Below are positions 53,769 through 62,080 of a stretch of DNA of 64,000 bases, in pieces. The stretch covers positions 310,001-374,000 of the forward strand of contig CAVOSJ010000003.1 in the NCBI GenBank assembly GCA_963698885.1. The letters are read 5' to 3'. The DNA comes from JBARKJ01 sp963698885. Its GTDB lineage: Bacteria; Nitrospirota; JACRHJ01. The notes under the pieces are model-generated. The model was given only the letters and a program-made list of their open reading frames with translations. It did not search any database and was not told the DNA's origin. Every line of letters begins with the position of its first letter. Within the stretch, counting starts at the first letter, position 1. The position numbers were made by a program, and so were the translations under genes.

Positions 53769-54419
53769 TTATTTTCCGCTTTTTTCATCGGCCTTTGTCT
53801 TCAGCCTGGAATATATTTTCTGCAGTACGATCATAAAGTCGCCATCCACCAGTCCATCTCTCGCCCCGACCTGAAGCGCGTCGCCGAGTGAGTTGACGAC
53901 GTCCTTCATGGACTCGTCCTGAACTGCCGGGGAAGCGGAGAAAACTATCTTCTGTACATCGCCGCCGGAGATGACGTTATCCCCGTAAGTGTCCGTAAGG
54001 ACGTCAACCTCGCTCAGCTTCAGGTTCATCGTCCCCATAAGAAATTTATCGTTCGACGATAGCATTACCTTTTGCAGCGTGCCGTTCCGGAGCAGCACGT
54101 TCACCGGCTGCCTTTTTCCTTCGAGCGGCAGGAACTCTATCTCCGAGATGTCCGAGAGCATGAAGCTGTACAGATTGCCTTCCGTGCTCCCGTAAAGGAT
54201 ATCAAAATCGTACCTGTAAATGGGCGAAACACCCGGCAAATTCCAACTCGTGCGTACGGTAATTACCCCGTTCCTTGCGGCGCCGCTCTGCTTGTAGACA
54301 GTGCCGCGGAGAAGAAAGCCGGAGTTGGACGACAGCTTTGCCTTTGCGTCCGCCGAGAGCGCCGGAGAAGCAAGGCAGAGAGAGAAGAGCACTACCGCCG
54401 ATATTATCCTGAGTTTCAT
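53769..54419 (-). CDS. Periplasmic protein of unknown function in the lol operon
   Basis: A 216-aa protein with a signal peptide (LRIISAVVLFSLCLASPALSADA). The mature part has alternating hydrophobic residues that suggest beta structure (LLRGTVYKQSG, ISEIEFLPLEGK, LRNGTLQKVMLS), then a helical tail. I recognise no family. It lies between the LolC/E and LolD genes, the usual Lol pair, so it may help lipoprotein release; that is inference from position. Confidence 0.75.
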   Translation of the reverse strand: MKLRIISAVVLFSLCLASPALSADAKAKLSSNSGFLLRGTVYKQSGAARNGVITVRTSWNLPGVSPIYRYDFDILYGSTEGNLYSFMLSDISEIEFLPLEGKRQPVNVLLRNGTLQKVMLSSNDKFLMGTMNLKLSEVDVLTDTYGDNVISGGDVQKIVFSASPAVQDESMKDVVNSLGDALQVGARDGLVDGDFMIVLQKIYSRLKTKADEKSGK

Positions 54420-54437
54420 CGAGAGGACCTCCTTCTT

Positions 54438-55664
54438 TTATTCGTACCTGAGAGCTTCCAACGGGTCGAGCTTCGCCGCCTGCCATGACGGGTAAAGCGT
54501 CGCCCCGAAACTGATTATTATCGCCGAGGCACATATGACAACCAGTTCCACAGGGTCAACACGCGCCGGCAAATGACTGATGTAATAGATGTCTCTGGGG
54601 AGGGTGATGAGGTTGGTTTTCTCGATGATGAAACAAACAGCCAGCCCTCCCGCAAGTCCGATAAGAGTTCCGACCACGCCGATTATAGTCCCGTTTATCA
54701 TGAATATCTTCATTATCCCGGCACGGGTCGCGCCCATGGATTTAAGTATCGCTATCTCCCGCGCCTTGTCTATTACTATCATTATTAATGTACTGACAAT
54801 GTTGAACGAGGCGACGACGATGATGAGCACCAGTATGACGAACATCGTTATTTTCTCCAGCTTCAGCGCGGAGAAAAGGCTTCTGTTCATCTGCATCCAG
54901 TCCCGCGCCTGGAATGGGAACCCGAGGTGGTTTTGTATCGTGCGGGCCAGAGGCGCCGAGAGGCTAAGGTCGTCGATTCGAACCTCGAAACCCGTGACGG
55001 AATCGCCAAGGCCAAAGAATTTCTGAGCCACCGGTATTGATATGTATGCGAGCTTGGAGTCGTATTCGTACATGCCGGTATCGAAAAGCCCCGTAACGAC
55101 GAATTCCTGGAATTTCGGCGCCATGCCAAGAGGTGTAATCGTCCCGAAGGGAGATACCACCCGTACCCTCTCGCCCGTGCGCACGCCAAGGTTTGCCGCC
55201 AACTCCCGCCCCAGCAGGATTCCCGGCACGGGACCGGACGCATTCAATCCCGATATGCTACCGGCTACCATAGTTTTTGAAAGCTCGGTTACTTTGCCGA
55301 TTGAGGCGGGGTCCACGCCCTTCAAAATTATTCCGGAGACGCTGCTTGGCGAGGTGAGCATTACTTCGCTGTAGGTAAAAGGCGCGACGGATACTACGTG
55401 AGGGACCTCCTGGATTTTCTTCATCTGCTGGTTATAGTCCGTGATGCCCTTGTCGTTGAAGGAAGAAACGATGATGGGGGAGTTGGTACCCAGTATTTTT
55501 TTCATGAGGTCGTTCTCGAACCCGCTCATAACCGAGAGCACGACGATAAGCGCCATAACGCCCAACGCAACCCCGCCGATGGAAATGATGGTATTGAGAG
55601 AGATGGGGGTGTGCCTGCGTCTTCCTTTAAGGTAGCGAAGTGCGATAAAAGAGGAGTAGGCCAC
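54438..55664 (-). CDS. lolC: Lipoprotein-releasing system permease LolC/LolE
   Basis: Inner-membrane subunit of the lipoprotein exporter, 408 aa. One N-terminal helix (NTIISIGGVALGVMALIVVLS), a large periplasmic domain (residues 45–265) and three C-terminal helices fit LolC/E. The AILKSMGATRAGIMKIFM coupling helix is conserved. A single permease gene suggests a LolF-type homodimer rather than LolC plus LolE. It follows lysS directly (stop codon shared by one base). Confidence 0.93.
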   Translation of the reverse strand: MAYSSFIALRYLKGRRRHTPISLNTIISIGGVALGVMALIVVLSVMSGFENDLMKKILGTNSPIIVSSFNDKGITDYNQQMKKIQEVPHVVSVAPFTYSEVMLTSPSSVSGIILKGVDPASIGKVTELSKTMVAGSISGLNASGPVPGILLGRELAANLGVRTGERVRVVSPFGTITPLGMAPKFQEFVVTGLFDTGMYEYDSKLAYISIPVAQKFFGLGDSVTGFEVRIDDLSLSAPLARTIQNHLGFPFQARDWMQMNRSLFSALKLEKITMFVILVLIIVVASFNIVSTLIMIVIDKAREIAILKSMGATRAGIMKIFMINGTIIGVVGTLIGLAGGLAVCFIIEKTNLITLPRDIYYISHLPARVDPVELVVICASAIIISFGATLYPSWQAAKLDPLEALRYE

Positions 55665-57149
55665 TACCTCTGCTCCTTGCGAAGCTGCGGGAAGAGGATT
55701 ACGTCGCGGATGGAAGGGGAGTCCGTCATCAGCATCACCAGGCGGTCGATGCCTATGCCCTCTCCGGCTGTCGGCGGCATGCCGTATTCCAGCGCGCGGA
55801 CATAGTCCTCGTCCATGAACTGCGCCTCACTGATCGCCCTTCTCACGCTGGGCTACCTGGTCCTGAAAGCGCGAGAGCTGGTCCTGCGGGTCGTTAAGTT
55901 CCGAGAATGCGTTTGCCATCTCTCGCCCGGCTATTATCAGTTCGAAACGATCTACCAGCTCCGGGTTCTGGTCATTTCTTCTGGAAAGGGGAGAGAGCTC
56001 GACGGGATAGTCCGTGATGAACACCGGATTTATTATTTTAAATTCGGTGGTTTTCTCGAATATCTCGTTGACCACCTTCGCCAGGGAAAGTCCATCTTCA
56101 AGCGGCACGTTATTCTTCTTAGCGAACGCACGCGCACGCTCCAGGTCGTTTAAATCATCATCGCCGGCGCCGGCGAATTGTACAATCGCTTTCTCCATGC
56201 TCATCCTAGGCCAGGGAGGTGTCAAATCCACTTCGTCTCCCTGGTAGGCAATTTTAAGCGAGCCCTTCACATCCATTGCTATGCGCGAAAAAAGCTCCTC
56301 CGTCAGGTCCATCAGGTCGTTGTAGTCCGCATATGCCATATAGAACTCCAGCATCGTGAACTCGGGGTTGTGCTTGATGGAGATGCCCTCGTTCCGGAAG
56401 TTCCGGTTCAACTCATAGACCCTCTCGAACCCGCCGACGATAAGTCTCTTTAAATATAATTCCGGCGCGATGCGCAGGTACAGGTCCATGTCCAGGGCGT
56501 TATGGTGCGTGATAAACGGCCTTGCAGTAGCTCCGCCGGGGATCTGCTGCATCATGGGCGTCTCGACTTCCAGGAATCCCTTTTCCTCCAGGGATGCGCG
56601 GATGGCCTTGATTATCTTATTGCGGGTGACAAAGGTGTCGCGGACTTCAGGGTTCACGATCAGGTCCACGTACCTCTGGCGATAGCGGGTCTCGATGTCC
56701 GTTAAGCCATGCCATTTCTCAGGCAGGGGGCGAAGGGACTTGGAAAGGAGCGTCAGTTTCTCCACCTCTACCGTCAGCTCGTCCGTTCTCGTGCGGAACA
56801 GGTAGCCCTCAATGCCGATGTAGTCGCCTATATCAAGCAGGTTTAGAAGCTTGAACTGCTCCTCTCCCAGCATGTCGCGCTTCAAGTAAATCTGCATCCT
56901 GCCGCTTACGTCCTGTACATGAGCAAAAGCCGCCTTGCCGAAGCTCCGGAAGGCCACGATTCGTCCCGCCGCCGTTACCTGGACCTTATTGTTTTCCAGT
57001 TCTTCCTTGGATGTCGGGCCGTATTTATCGTGCAGTTCCTTCGCGTGGTCTTTTACCTCATATCTCTGCCCGTAAGGGTTTATCCCCATCGCCCGGAGGT
57101 CTTCGAGCTTCTTTCTGCGCACCTGTATCAGTTCGTTTTCTTCGAGCAT
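55664..57149 (-). CDS. lysS: Lysyl-tRNA synthetase, class II (one-base frameshift)
   Basis: Charges tRNA-Lys. The N-terminal OB domain (RIVAFRSFGKAAFAHVQD) and class II motifs 1–3 (VETPMMQ; FRNEGISIKHNPEFTMLEFYMAY; GIGIDRLVML) are intact. The main frame stops at 55827; the last 54 residues lie in another frame. Removing one base near 55832 (inside a GATC) gives GDSEAQFMDEDYVRALEYGMPP and 494 aa, the expected sequence. The ATG at 57149 has AAAGGA 7 nt before; an upstream ATG at 57164 is less likely. Confidence 0.93.
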
Positions 57150-57183
57150 TACGAGTCCTTTCATGAATTTATAAAGTCTTGGA

Positions 57184-57212
57184 ATTATAGAAAGAAATTA
57201 TAGGCAGGTCAA
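57184..57212 (-). promoter_or_regulatory. Promoter of lysS–lolCD
   Basis: On the minus strand: TTGACC, 17-nt spacer, perfect TATAAT, 35 nt before the lysS ATG. A second TATAAT lies within the spacer. Confidence 0.85.
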
Positions 57213-57229
57213 GGGAATAAAGGAACAGT

Positions 57230-57869
57230 TTATTTCAGTATCTCCCCCGTCCGGTAACTCCATAACGCAAGGTCCAGCTCGTCCATTGGGATTTTTATAT
57301 CTTTGGAGAATTCGCGCATCTTCTCTTCCATGAAGACATACTGCTTGCGGTTCGCCGGGCGTTTCGCCTCCGGGAGTACGCCCAGTTCGTGGAGCAGGCG
57401 GACGACGTGGATATCCAAAATGGCATAGCCTTCAAACCCGATGTTACGGAGGAAATGGCTCGCCTCCTTATAACCCAAGCCTTTTATGCCGGGGTTGTCC
57501 GCGAAGAAATCGCGGCGCTGGTGGAAGTCGGCAAGCGACTCGATTTTCTTTTTTATATTTGAGGGCGCACTCCTGTTGCAGGTATTCCCGTGTATGGATG
57601 ATGTAGTTCGGGCGAATCCTCCAGAAGCGGTACCTGCCGCAGAGGATGTTCCTTATACCTTCAACGTCAGCGGTGAGTATATCGTCGCCGGCGGCCTCGA
57701 TGCAGTTGATGCCCATCCTGGCGGAGGTATTGGCGGTAAGGATGCAGAAGCAGAGTTCCTTGAATATCGCAAGGTCTCCCTGCCGCCATGTTTCCTTGAA
57801 ATCGGCGAGGCGGGCGCGGATTTCTTTTCTGCGGTCCTTGTAATGCCGGAGGAGGTCGTTTATGTCCAT
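57230..57869 (-). CDS. N-glycosylase/DNA lyase, Ogg2 type (one-base frameshift)
   Basis: Base-excision enzyme for 8-oxoguanine, of the archaeal and thermophile Ogg2 family. The N-terminal LCFCILTANTSARMG, RFWRIRPNYI and the helix-hairpin-helix region with NPGIKGLGYKEASHFLRN and catalytic DIHVVRLL are present, with the joined text read after removing one base. The shift lies in the T6 run 57549–57554. Corrected length is 212 aa, normal for Ogg2. It is the last gene of the lnt–prfB string. Confidence 0.88.
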
Positions 57870-57889
57870 TAGAGGTCGTTTATTTCCAT
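57852..57889 (-). repeat. 20-bp tandem duplication at the ogg2 start
   Basis: An 18-nt segment (start codon plus five codons) occurs twice, 20 nt apart, with one mismatch. The upstream copy overlaps the prfB stop as TGATG and encodes MEINDL then a stop; the downstream copy begins the real gene (MDINDLL). Confidence 0.85.
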
Positions 57890-59020
57890 CAGATGTCGTC
57901 TGTCGCGGTGCCCGGCTGCGCGCGCTTGCCGAGGAGATAGGCCTCGATGAAGCCGTCCAGGTCGCCGTCCATAACCGCGCTTATATTTCCGACCTCATGG
58001 CCGGTCCGATGGTCCTTGACCATCTGATAAGGCATGAAGACGTAGGAGCGTATCTGGCTTCCCCAAGCGATGTCCTTTTTCGTGCTGTTCATCTTGTCGC
58101 GCTCCGCTTCCTTCTTCTTCACCTCCAGGTCGTAGAGGCGGGAGCGCAGGACCTTGAATGCCTTGTCCTTGTTTTTGAACTGCGAGCGCTCGTCCTGACA
58201 CTGCACGACGATATTCGTCGGTATGTGCGTAATCCGTATGGCGGAGGAGGTCTTGTTGACATGCTGGCCGCCCGCGCCGGAAGCCCGGTAGGTATCGATC
58301 CTCAAGTCTTTCTCGTCGATCTCTATCTTTACGTCGTCCTCGACCTCCGGATAGACGAATACGGACGCGAAGCTCGTGTGCCTTCTTTTATTGGAGTCGA
58401 AAGGCGATATCCTTACCAGCCTGTGGACGCCGGCCTCCGCCTTTAAATATCCGTATGCGTTCTTGCCCGTGACCTCGAACGTGACGCTTTTCACGCCAGC
58501 CTCTTCGCCGGGGAGGTAGTCTATTATCTCGGTCTTGTAGCCCCTGCGCTCGCACCAGCGGAGGTACATCCGGAGTAGCATCTCCGCCCAGTCCTGGGAT
58601 TCCGTCCCGCCAGCGCCCGGGTGGACGGTAAGGATGGCGTTAAGCCGGTCGTTCTCGCCGGAGAGCATCAGCTCCAGCTCAGCCGAGTCTATATCATGGG
58701 CGAGTTTTTTCATCGCCGCGTCTATGTCCAGTGTAAGCTCTTCGCCGCCCTCCTCCGAGGCAAGCTCCAGCATCACGTCAAGTTCTTCAGATGCCTTGCT
58801 TAAAGACTCCCAGGACGAGATGGCGCCCTGAAGGCTGGTTTTCTCCTTCATAAGCGACTGCGCGGCTTCCGCGTTCTCCCAGAATTCCTGGGCCTCCATC
58901 AGGCCGTTTATTTCCTGGGCGCGCTTCTCCTTGGCAGGTATGTCAAAGATGCCTCCTCAGGGCCGAAACCCTATCCCGCAGGCTTGAGAGCTCCCGCTGT
59001 ACTTCTTCCATTGTTATCAT
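57889..59020 (-). CDS. prfB: Peptide chain release factor 2 with programmed +1 frameshift
   Basis: Recognises UAA and UGA stops. The first 25 codons end in CTT TGA at 58948–58943; a +1 shift continues into the main frame for 376 aa in total. The SPF tripeptide lies in RISPFDSNKR and the catalytic GGQ in SGAGGQHVNK. The shift site has an in-frame AGGAGG three bases before CTT, as in E. coli, so RF2 regulates its own level. AGGAGG 11 nt before the ATG lies inside lnt; the start overlaps the lnt stop (ATGA). Confidence 0.97.
58942..58957 (-). promoter_or_regulatory. prfB programmed frameshift site
   Basis: Reads AGG AGG CAT CTT TGA C on the minus strand: internal Shine-Dalgarno, slippery CUU and an RF2-specific UGA in a poor context. 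Low RF2 lets the ribosome shift +1; high RF2 ends translation at codon 26. Confidence 0.96.
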
Positions 59021-60546
59021 CTTTTTAAGGACCTCCTGTATAAAATTATAGCAATAAAGCATGCCGTAATTCCAGAGCATAAGTACGCGAATATGTCCCC
59101 GTACAGGGTGTAGAAGGTTTTTTCTTTCATCAAAGGCACCTCCGCCGTAATCGCGTACCGCTTGAAAAGACTCGTCCTCGCAACCACTTCGCCCGATGGA
59201 AGTATTACACCTGATATGCCCGTATTGGCCGCGCGCACCATCGACCTCCGGTTCTCCACCGCCCGGAACACCGACATATCGAAATGCTGATACGGAGCTC
59301 CGGAATTTCCGAACCATGCATCGTTGGTTATGCTGGTCAGGAAATTCGCGCCCCCCAACACGAAATGCCGCACGAGTTCCGGGAATATAACCTCGAAACA
59401 TATCGCGGTCCCGAAAGAGCCCTTGTCCATCCGCATGACGGTATAGTCGCGGCCCGCGCCGAAATCGCCGATGCCGTGGACCATCTTGCTTACAAACGGC
59501 AGGAGGGTCTTAAGCGGCACGTATTCCCCGAACGGCACCAGGTGCATCTTGTCGTAGCGGTCCGCCGGTATTCCAGAAGGATTAATGAGATATGCACTGT
59601 TGTACTCGACGTAATCGCTGCCGCGCTCCTCGATGGAAGGGCTACCGGTCAGAAGCCAGGTATTTGACTTTTTAACAGAGTCGGAAAGCTCCCCGACCAG
59701 AATCCTGTCCTGAAAATAAAAAGGAGTCGCGGTCTCCGGCCAGATTACAAGGTCCGGCTTTTTCTGTGCCACGGCATCTGCCGTTAATTGTTTATAAACA
59801 TCGAATACCTGCATCTGGAACGCCGGGTCCCATTTATGGAACTGCTCTATGTCCCCCTGCACGACGGTTACTTTCATGGAATCATACGGGCGCGGGAGGT
59901 CCGTCAGACGGTAATGGCCGTAGAGGGCGGAGGCGGCCATGACGACCACGGCCGTGACAGGCCAGATTATCTTCCGGTCCGCATATTCCCTGTAAGACAT
60001 CACCGCAATAAGCTCGGTAATCGCCGCGTTTGTCATAACGATTAAAGCGGAGACGCCGTAAACTCCGGTGATATCGGCAATTTGTATCAGGGGCAGGTTC
60101 TGGTGCTGCGAATACCCCAGCAGGTTCCAGGGAAAGCCGGAGAGAAGGTAATTCCGGAGCAGTTCCAGGGCCACCCAGAATGCAGGGGCCAGCAGTACCG
60201 AGGCAGGTCCAGCATGCTCCCGCGCCTTGACATAAAGCCAGGCGAACGTGCCGATGTACAGGGCGAGGTACGCCGAGAGCGCGAGCAGAAGGAAAAAGCT
60301 CGGAAGGAACCCTATGCCGCCATAATCCCGCATGACGATTAAAACCCATCTCAGGGAGAGCGCGTAAAAGGCTATCCCGGCAATGAAACCCTCTTTAAAA
60401 GATTGTCTGGGCGACTTGTCCCTGATTGAATAAAGAAGCGGTATCAGCGCGACCCAGGCAAGGACTGATATGTCCGGCTTTGGGAAAGAGAGCGCGAGGA
60501 GTATTCCTGAGAGCAGGGGGAGGAAAAACAAAGAGATGTTACTCAT
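59017..60546 (-). CDS. lnt: Apolipoprotein N-acyltransferase
   Basis: Adds the third acyl chain to lipoproteins at the inner membrane. Six to eight membrane helices fill residues 1–215. The nitrilase-like domain carries the Glu–Lys–Cys triad: Glu in IWPETATPF, Lys in DKMHLVPFGEYVP, Cys in TAICFEVIFPEL. It has 509 aa. It overlaps genes at both ends by 4–8 nt. Together with lolCD it marks a Gram-negative lipoprotein pathway. Confidence 0.95.
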   Translation of the reverse strand: MSNISLFFLPLLSGILLALSFPKPDISVLAWVALIPLLYSIRDKSPRQSFKEGFIAGIAFYALSLRWVLIVMRDYGGIGFLPSFFLLLALSAYLALYIGTFAWLYVKAREHAGPASVLLAPAFWVALELLRNYLLSGFPWNLLGYSQHQNLPLIQIADITGVYGVSALIVMTNAAITELIAVMSYREYADRKIIWPVTAVVVMAASALYGHYRLTDLPRPYDSMKVTVVQGDIEQFHKWDPAFQMQVFDVYKQLTADAVAQKKPDLVIWPETATPFYFQDRILVGELSDSVKKSNTWLLTGSPSIEERGSDYVEYNSAYLINPSGIPADRYDKMHLVPFGEYVPLKTLLPFVSKMVHGIGDFGAGRDYTVMRMDKGSFGTAICFEVIFPELVRHFVLGGANFLTSITNDAWFGNSGAPYQHFDMSVFRAVENRRSMVRAANTGISGVILPSGEVVARTSLFKRYAITAEVPLMKEKTFYTLYGDIFAYLCSGITACFIAIILYRRSLKR

Positions 60547-60952
60547 TGCCCTTTTGGTTCTTCAGCCACTTCAGCAGTTCTTCTCCCATCCGGGATATAC
60601 CGCCTGGCTCCTGTTCCTTCTGGGGAGTGGCTTGAAAGGGCTCTTTCCTGGGCGGCCTTTTCTTTTGGTCAGTGGCATTTCGGGGCATTCGCGTAGGAGC
60701 CGTCCGGGGTTCCGGCCTGGGGCGCGCCTGGGCCTTCTCCGCCCGTTGCTCCGGCCGCGCCGCCGCTTCGGAGAGCTTCAGGATCGAATGGCGATAGACC
60801 ATCATTTCGGCCCCGTTGTCCAGGAATATGACATAGCCGTCGTACTTCTTTATCCTGCCCTTAAGCTCGGAGCCGTCCTTTAAGGTAATAGCGGCTTCCG
60901 CACCCTTGGAATAAAACCCTTCCAATGCTTCATCAAATGGGCTGGTGTTCAT
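60539..60952 (-). CDS. Hfq-like Sm-fold protein with basic Pro-rich tail
   Basis: Residues 4–62 align with Hfq: SPFDEALEGFYSKGAEAAITL, KDGSELKGRIKKYDGYVIFL, then MVYRHSILKL in place of the Sm2 YKH motif. The N-terminal Gln–Asp of Hfq is missing. A 75-residue tail is rich in Arg, Lys, Pro and Gln and could bind RNA. It has 137 aa. It overlaps the double-Sm gene upstream and lnt downstream. It is probably an RNA-binding paralogue of Hfq; targets are unknown. Confidence 0.8.
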   Translation of the reverse strand: MNTSPFDEALEGFYSKGAEAAITLKDGSELKGRIKKYDGYVIFLDNGAEMMVYRHSILKLSEAAARPEQRAEKAQARPRPEPRTAPTRMPRNATDQKKRPPRKEPFQATPQKEQEPGGISRMGEELLKWLKNQKGNE

Positions 60953-61421
60953 GTTCCCTCTGGCGGCGTCTGTAACCGGGACTGATGTTGCAGAGCCCGT
61001 GCTTGTATATCAGGGCCTGGCCCCTGCCCGTTCTTATGGATATCGTGAAGCCGTCGTACCCTTCTATGACTCCCCGTATCTCCTCGCCGTTGACGAGACG
61101 CAAAAGCGCGAGCGTCCGCTCCTTTACGTAACGGCCCAGGAATTCGTCCTGCACACGCGATTTATGGGGGAGCGGCTCTTCCTCTGCGGGAGACTGGAAA
61201 AAAGATTCATCGATAAGGTTTCTGGATGGCAGGACATGAAAAACTTCTTTTTTCATGAGCGCAATGATGCGCCCTTCCGATTCGAGGTTTAAATCGTATT
61301 TCCCCGCCGCTTTTACTATGCCTGTAAGCCTTTCGCGGTTCGCGAGAGTAAGCCTCAGGGAGACAGCCTCTTCGACAGCTATTTTGAAAAAAGATTCTTC
61401 GAGCTTCAGTGCCTGGGTCAT
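60933..61421 (-). CDS. Protein with two tandem Hfq-like Sm folds
   Basis: A 162-aa protein with two Sm-like halves. The first (residues 10–65: FKIAVEEAVSLRLTLANRER, LTGIVKAAGKYDLNLES) is degenerate and lacks the YKH motif. The second (residues 90–150) is close to Hfq: VQDEFLGRYVKERTLALLRL, GEEIRGVIEGYDGFTISI, and ALIYKHGLCNISP with an intact YKH. A protein of this form could build a ring of three subunits with six Sm folds. It lies 21 nt after a Fur-family gene. The function is unknown. Confidence 0.8.
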   Translation of the reverse strand: MTQALKLEESFFKIAVEEAVSLRLTLANRERLTGIVKAAGKYDLNLESEGRIIALMKKEVFHVLPSRNLIDESFFQSPAEEEPLPHKSRVQDEFLGRYVKERTLALLRLVNGEEIRGVIEGYDGFTISIRTGRGQALIYKHGLCNISPGYRRRQREHEHQPI

Positions 61422-61442
61422 TCGGTGCCGTTAAGGTTGGGG

Positions 61443-61856
61443 TCAGTCGGTAATGCAGTCCGGGCAGGAACCGTAGAATTCAAGACGGTGCCGCGCCACC
61501 TTGACGCCCATGTGCCTGGTAACTTCCTGCTCTATTTCGGGAAATTGCGGTGTTTCGACGTCTAATATCCTGCCGCAGTGCTCGCAGGTGAAATGATAAT
61601 GTTTTGAAGAGTTTCCGTCGAAACGGCTGAAGCCTTTGCCGTAGGACAGTTCCAGTATCTCGCCCTGGTTTTTCAATATGTTAAGATTTCTGTATACCGT
61701 GCCGAGACTGATGTTCGGAATCTTTTTCTTGACCTTGTCGTAAACCCAATCCGCGGTGGGATGCGATTTCGTATTCTTAAGGACTTCGAGGATAACTCTC
61801 TTCTGTTTCGTCATCCTGTACTTAATTCCGTTCGTGTCGTTTTTCATGGCAGGCAT
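61443..61856 (-). CDS. Fur/PerR family transcriptional regulator
   Basis: A 137-aa metal-responsive repressor. A winged helix (KRVILEVLKNTKSHPTADWVY, LGTVYRNLNILKNQGEI) is followed by a dimerisation domain with SSKHYHFTCEHCGRILDV and a closing CPDC; the two CxxC pairs make the structural zinc site. Peroxide sensing (PerR) is likelier than iron sensing, because the His-rich sites look PerR-like, but that is not certain. A dyad just upstream may be its own operator. Confidence 0.9.
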   Translation of the reverse strand: MPAMKNDTNGIKYRMTKQKRVILEVLKNTKSHPTADWVYDKVKKKIPNISLGTVYRNLNILKNQGEILELSYGKGFSRFDGNSSKHYHFTCEHCGRILDVETPQFPEIEQEVTRHMGVKVARHRLEFYGSCPDCITD

Positions 61857-61864
61857 CCCATTTT

Positions 61865-61877
61865 ATTATTAGATAAT
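61865..61877. promoter_or_regulatory. Candidate Fur/PerR operator
   Basis: ATTAT-TAG-ATAAT, a perfect 5-3-5 dyad ending 8 nt before the regulator's ATG. It resembles the AT-rich Fur/PerR box. Autoregulation is inferred. Confidence 0.5.
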
Positions 61878-62080
61878 TGCATACGGAGCAAATATTAACA
61901 CGGTTTTAAAAAAAATTCAAGAATAATAAACTAATTTTTCTGTAATAATTTCGAGTCTTGCGCCGGAGGTTGCGAAATCCTATCATTTATCACGCCAATA
62001 TAACCCAAAAGTTTTATTATGGACAAAAGGGCCAGAGGGAACTATTATTTTATCTATCATTAATACAGGAGGGCGCCCAG

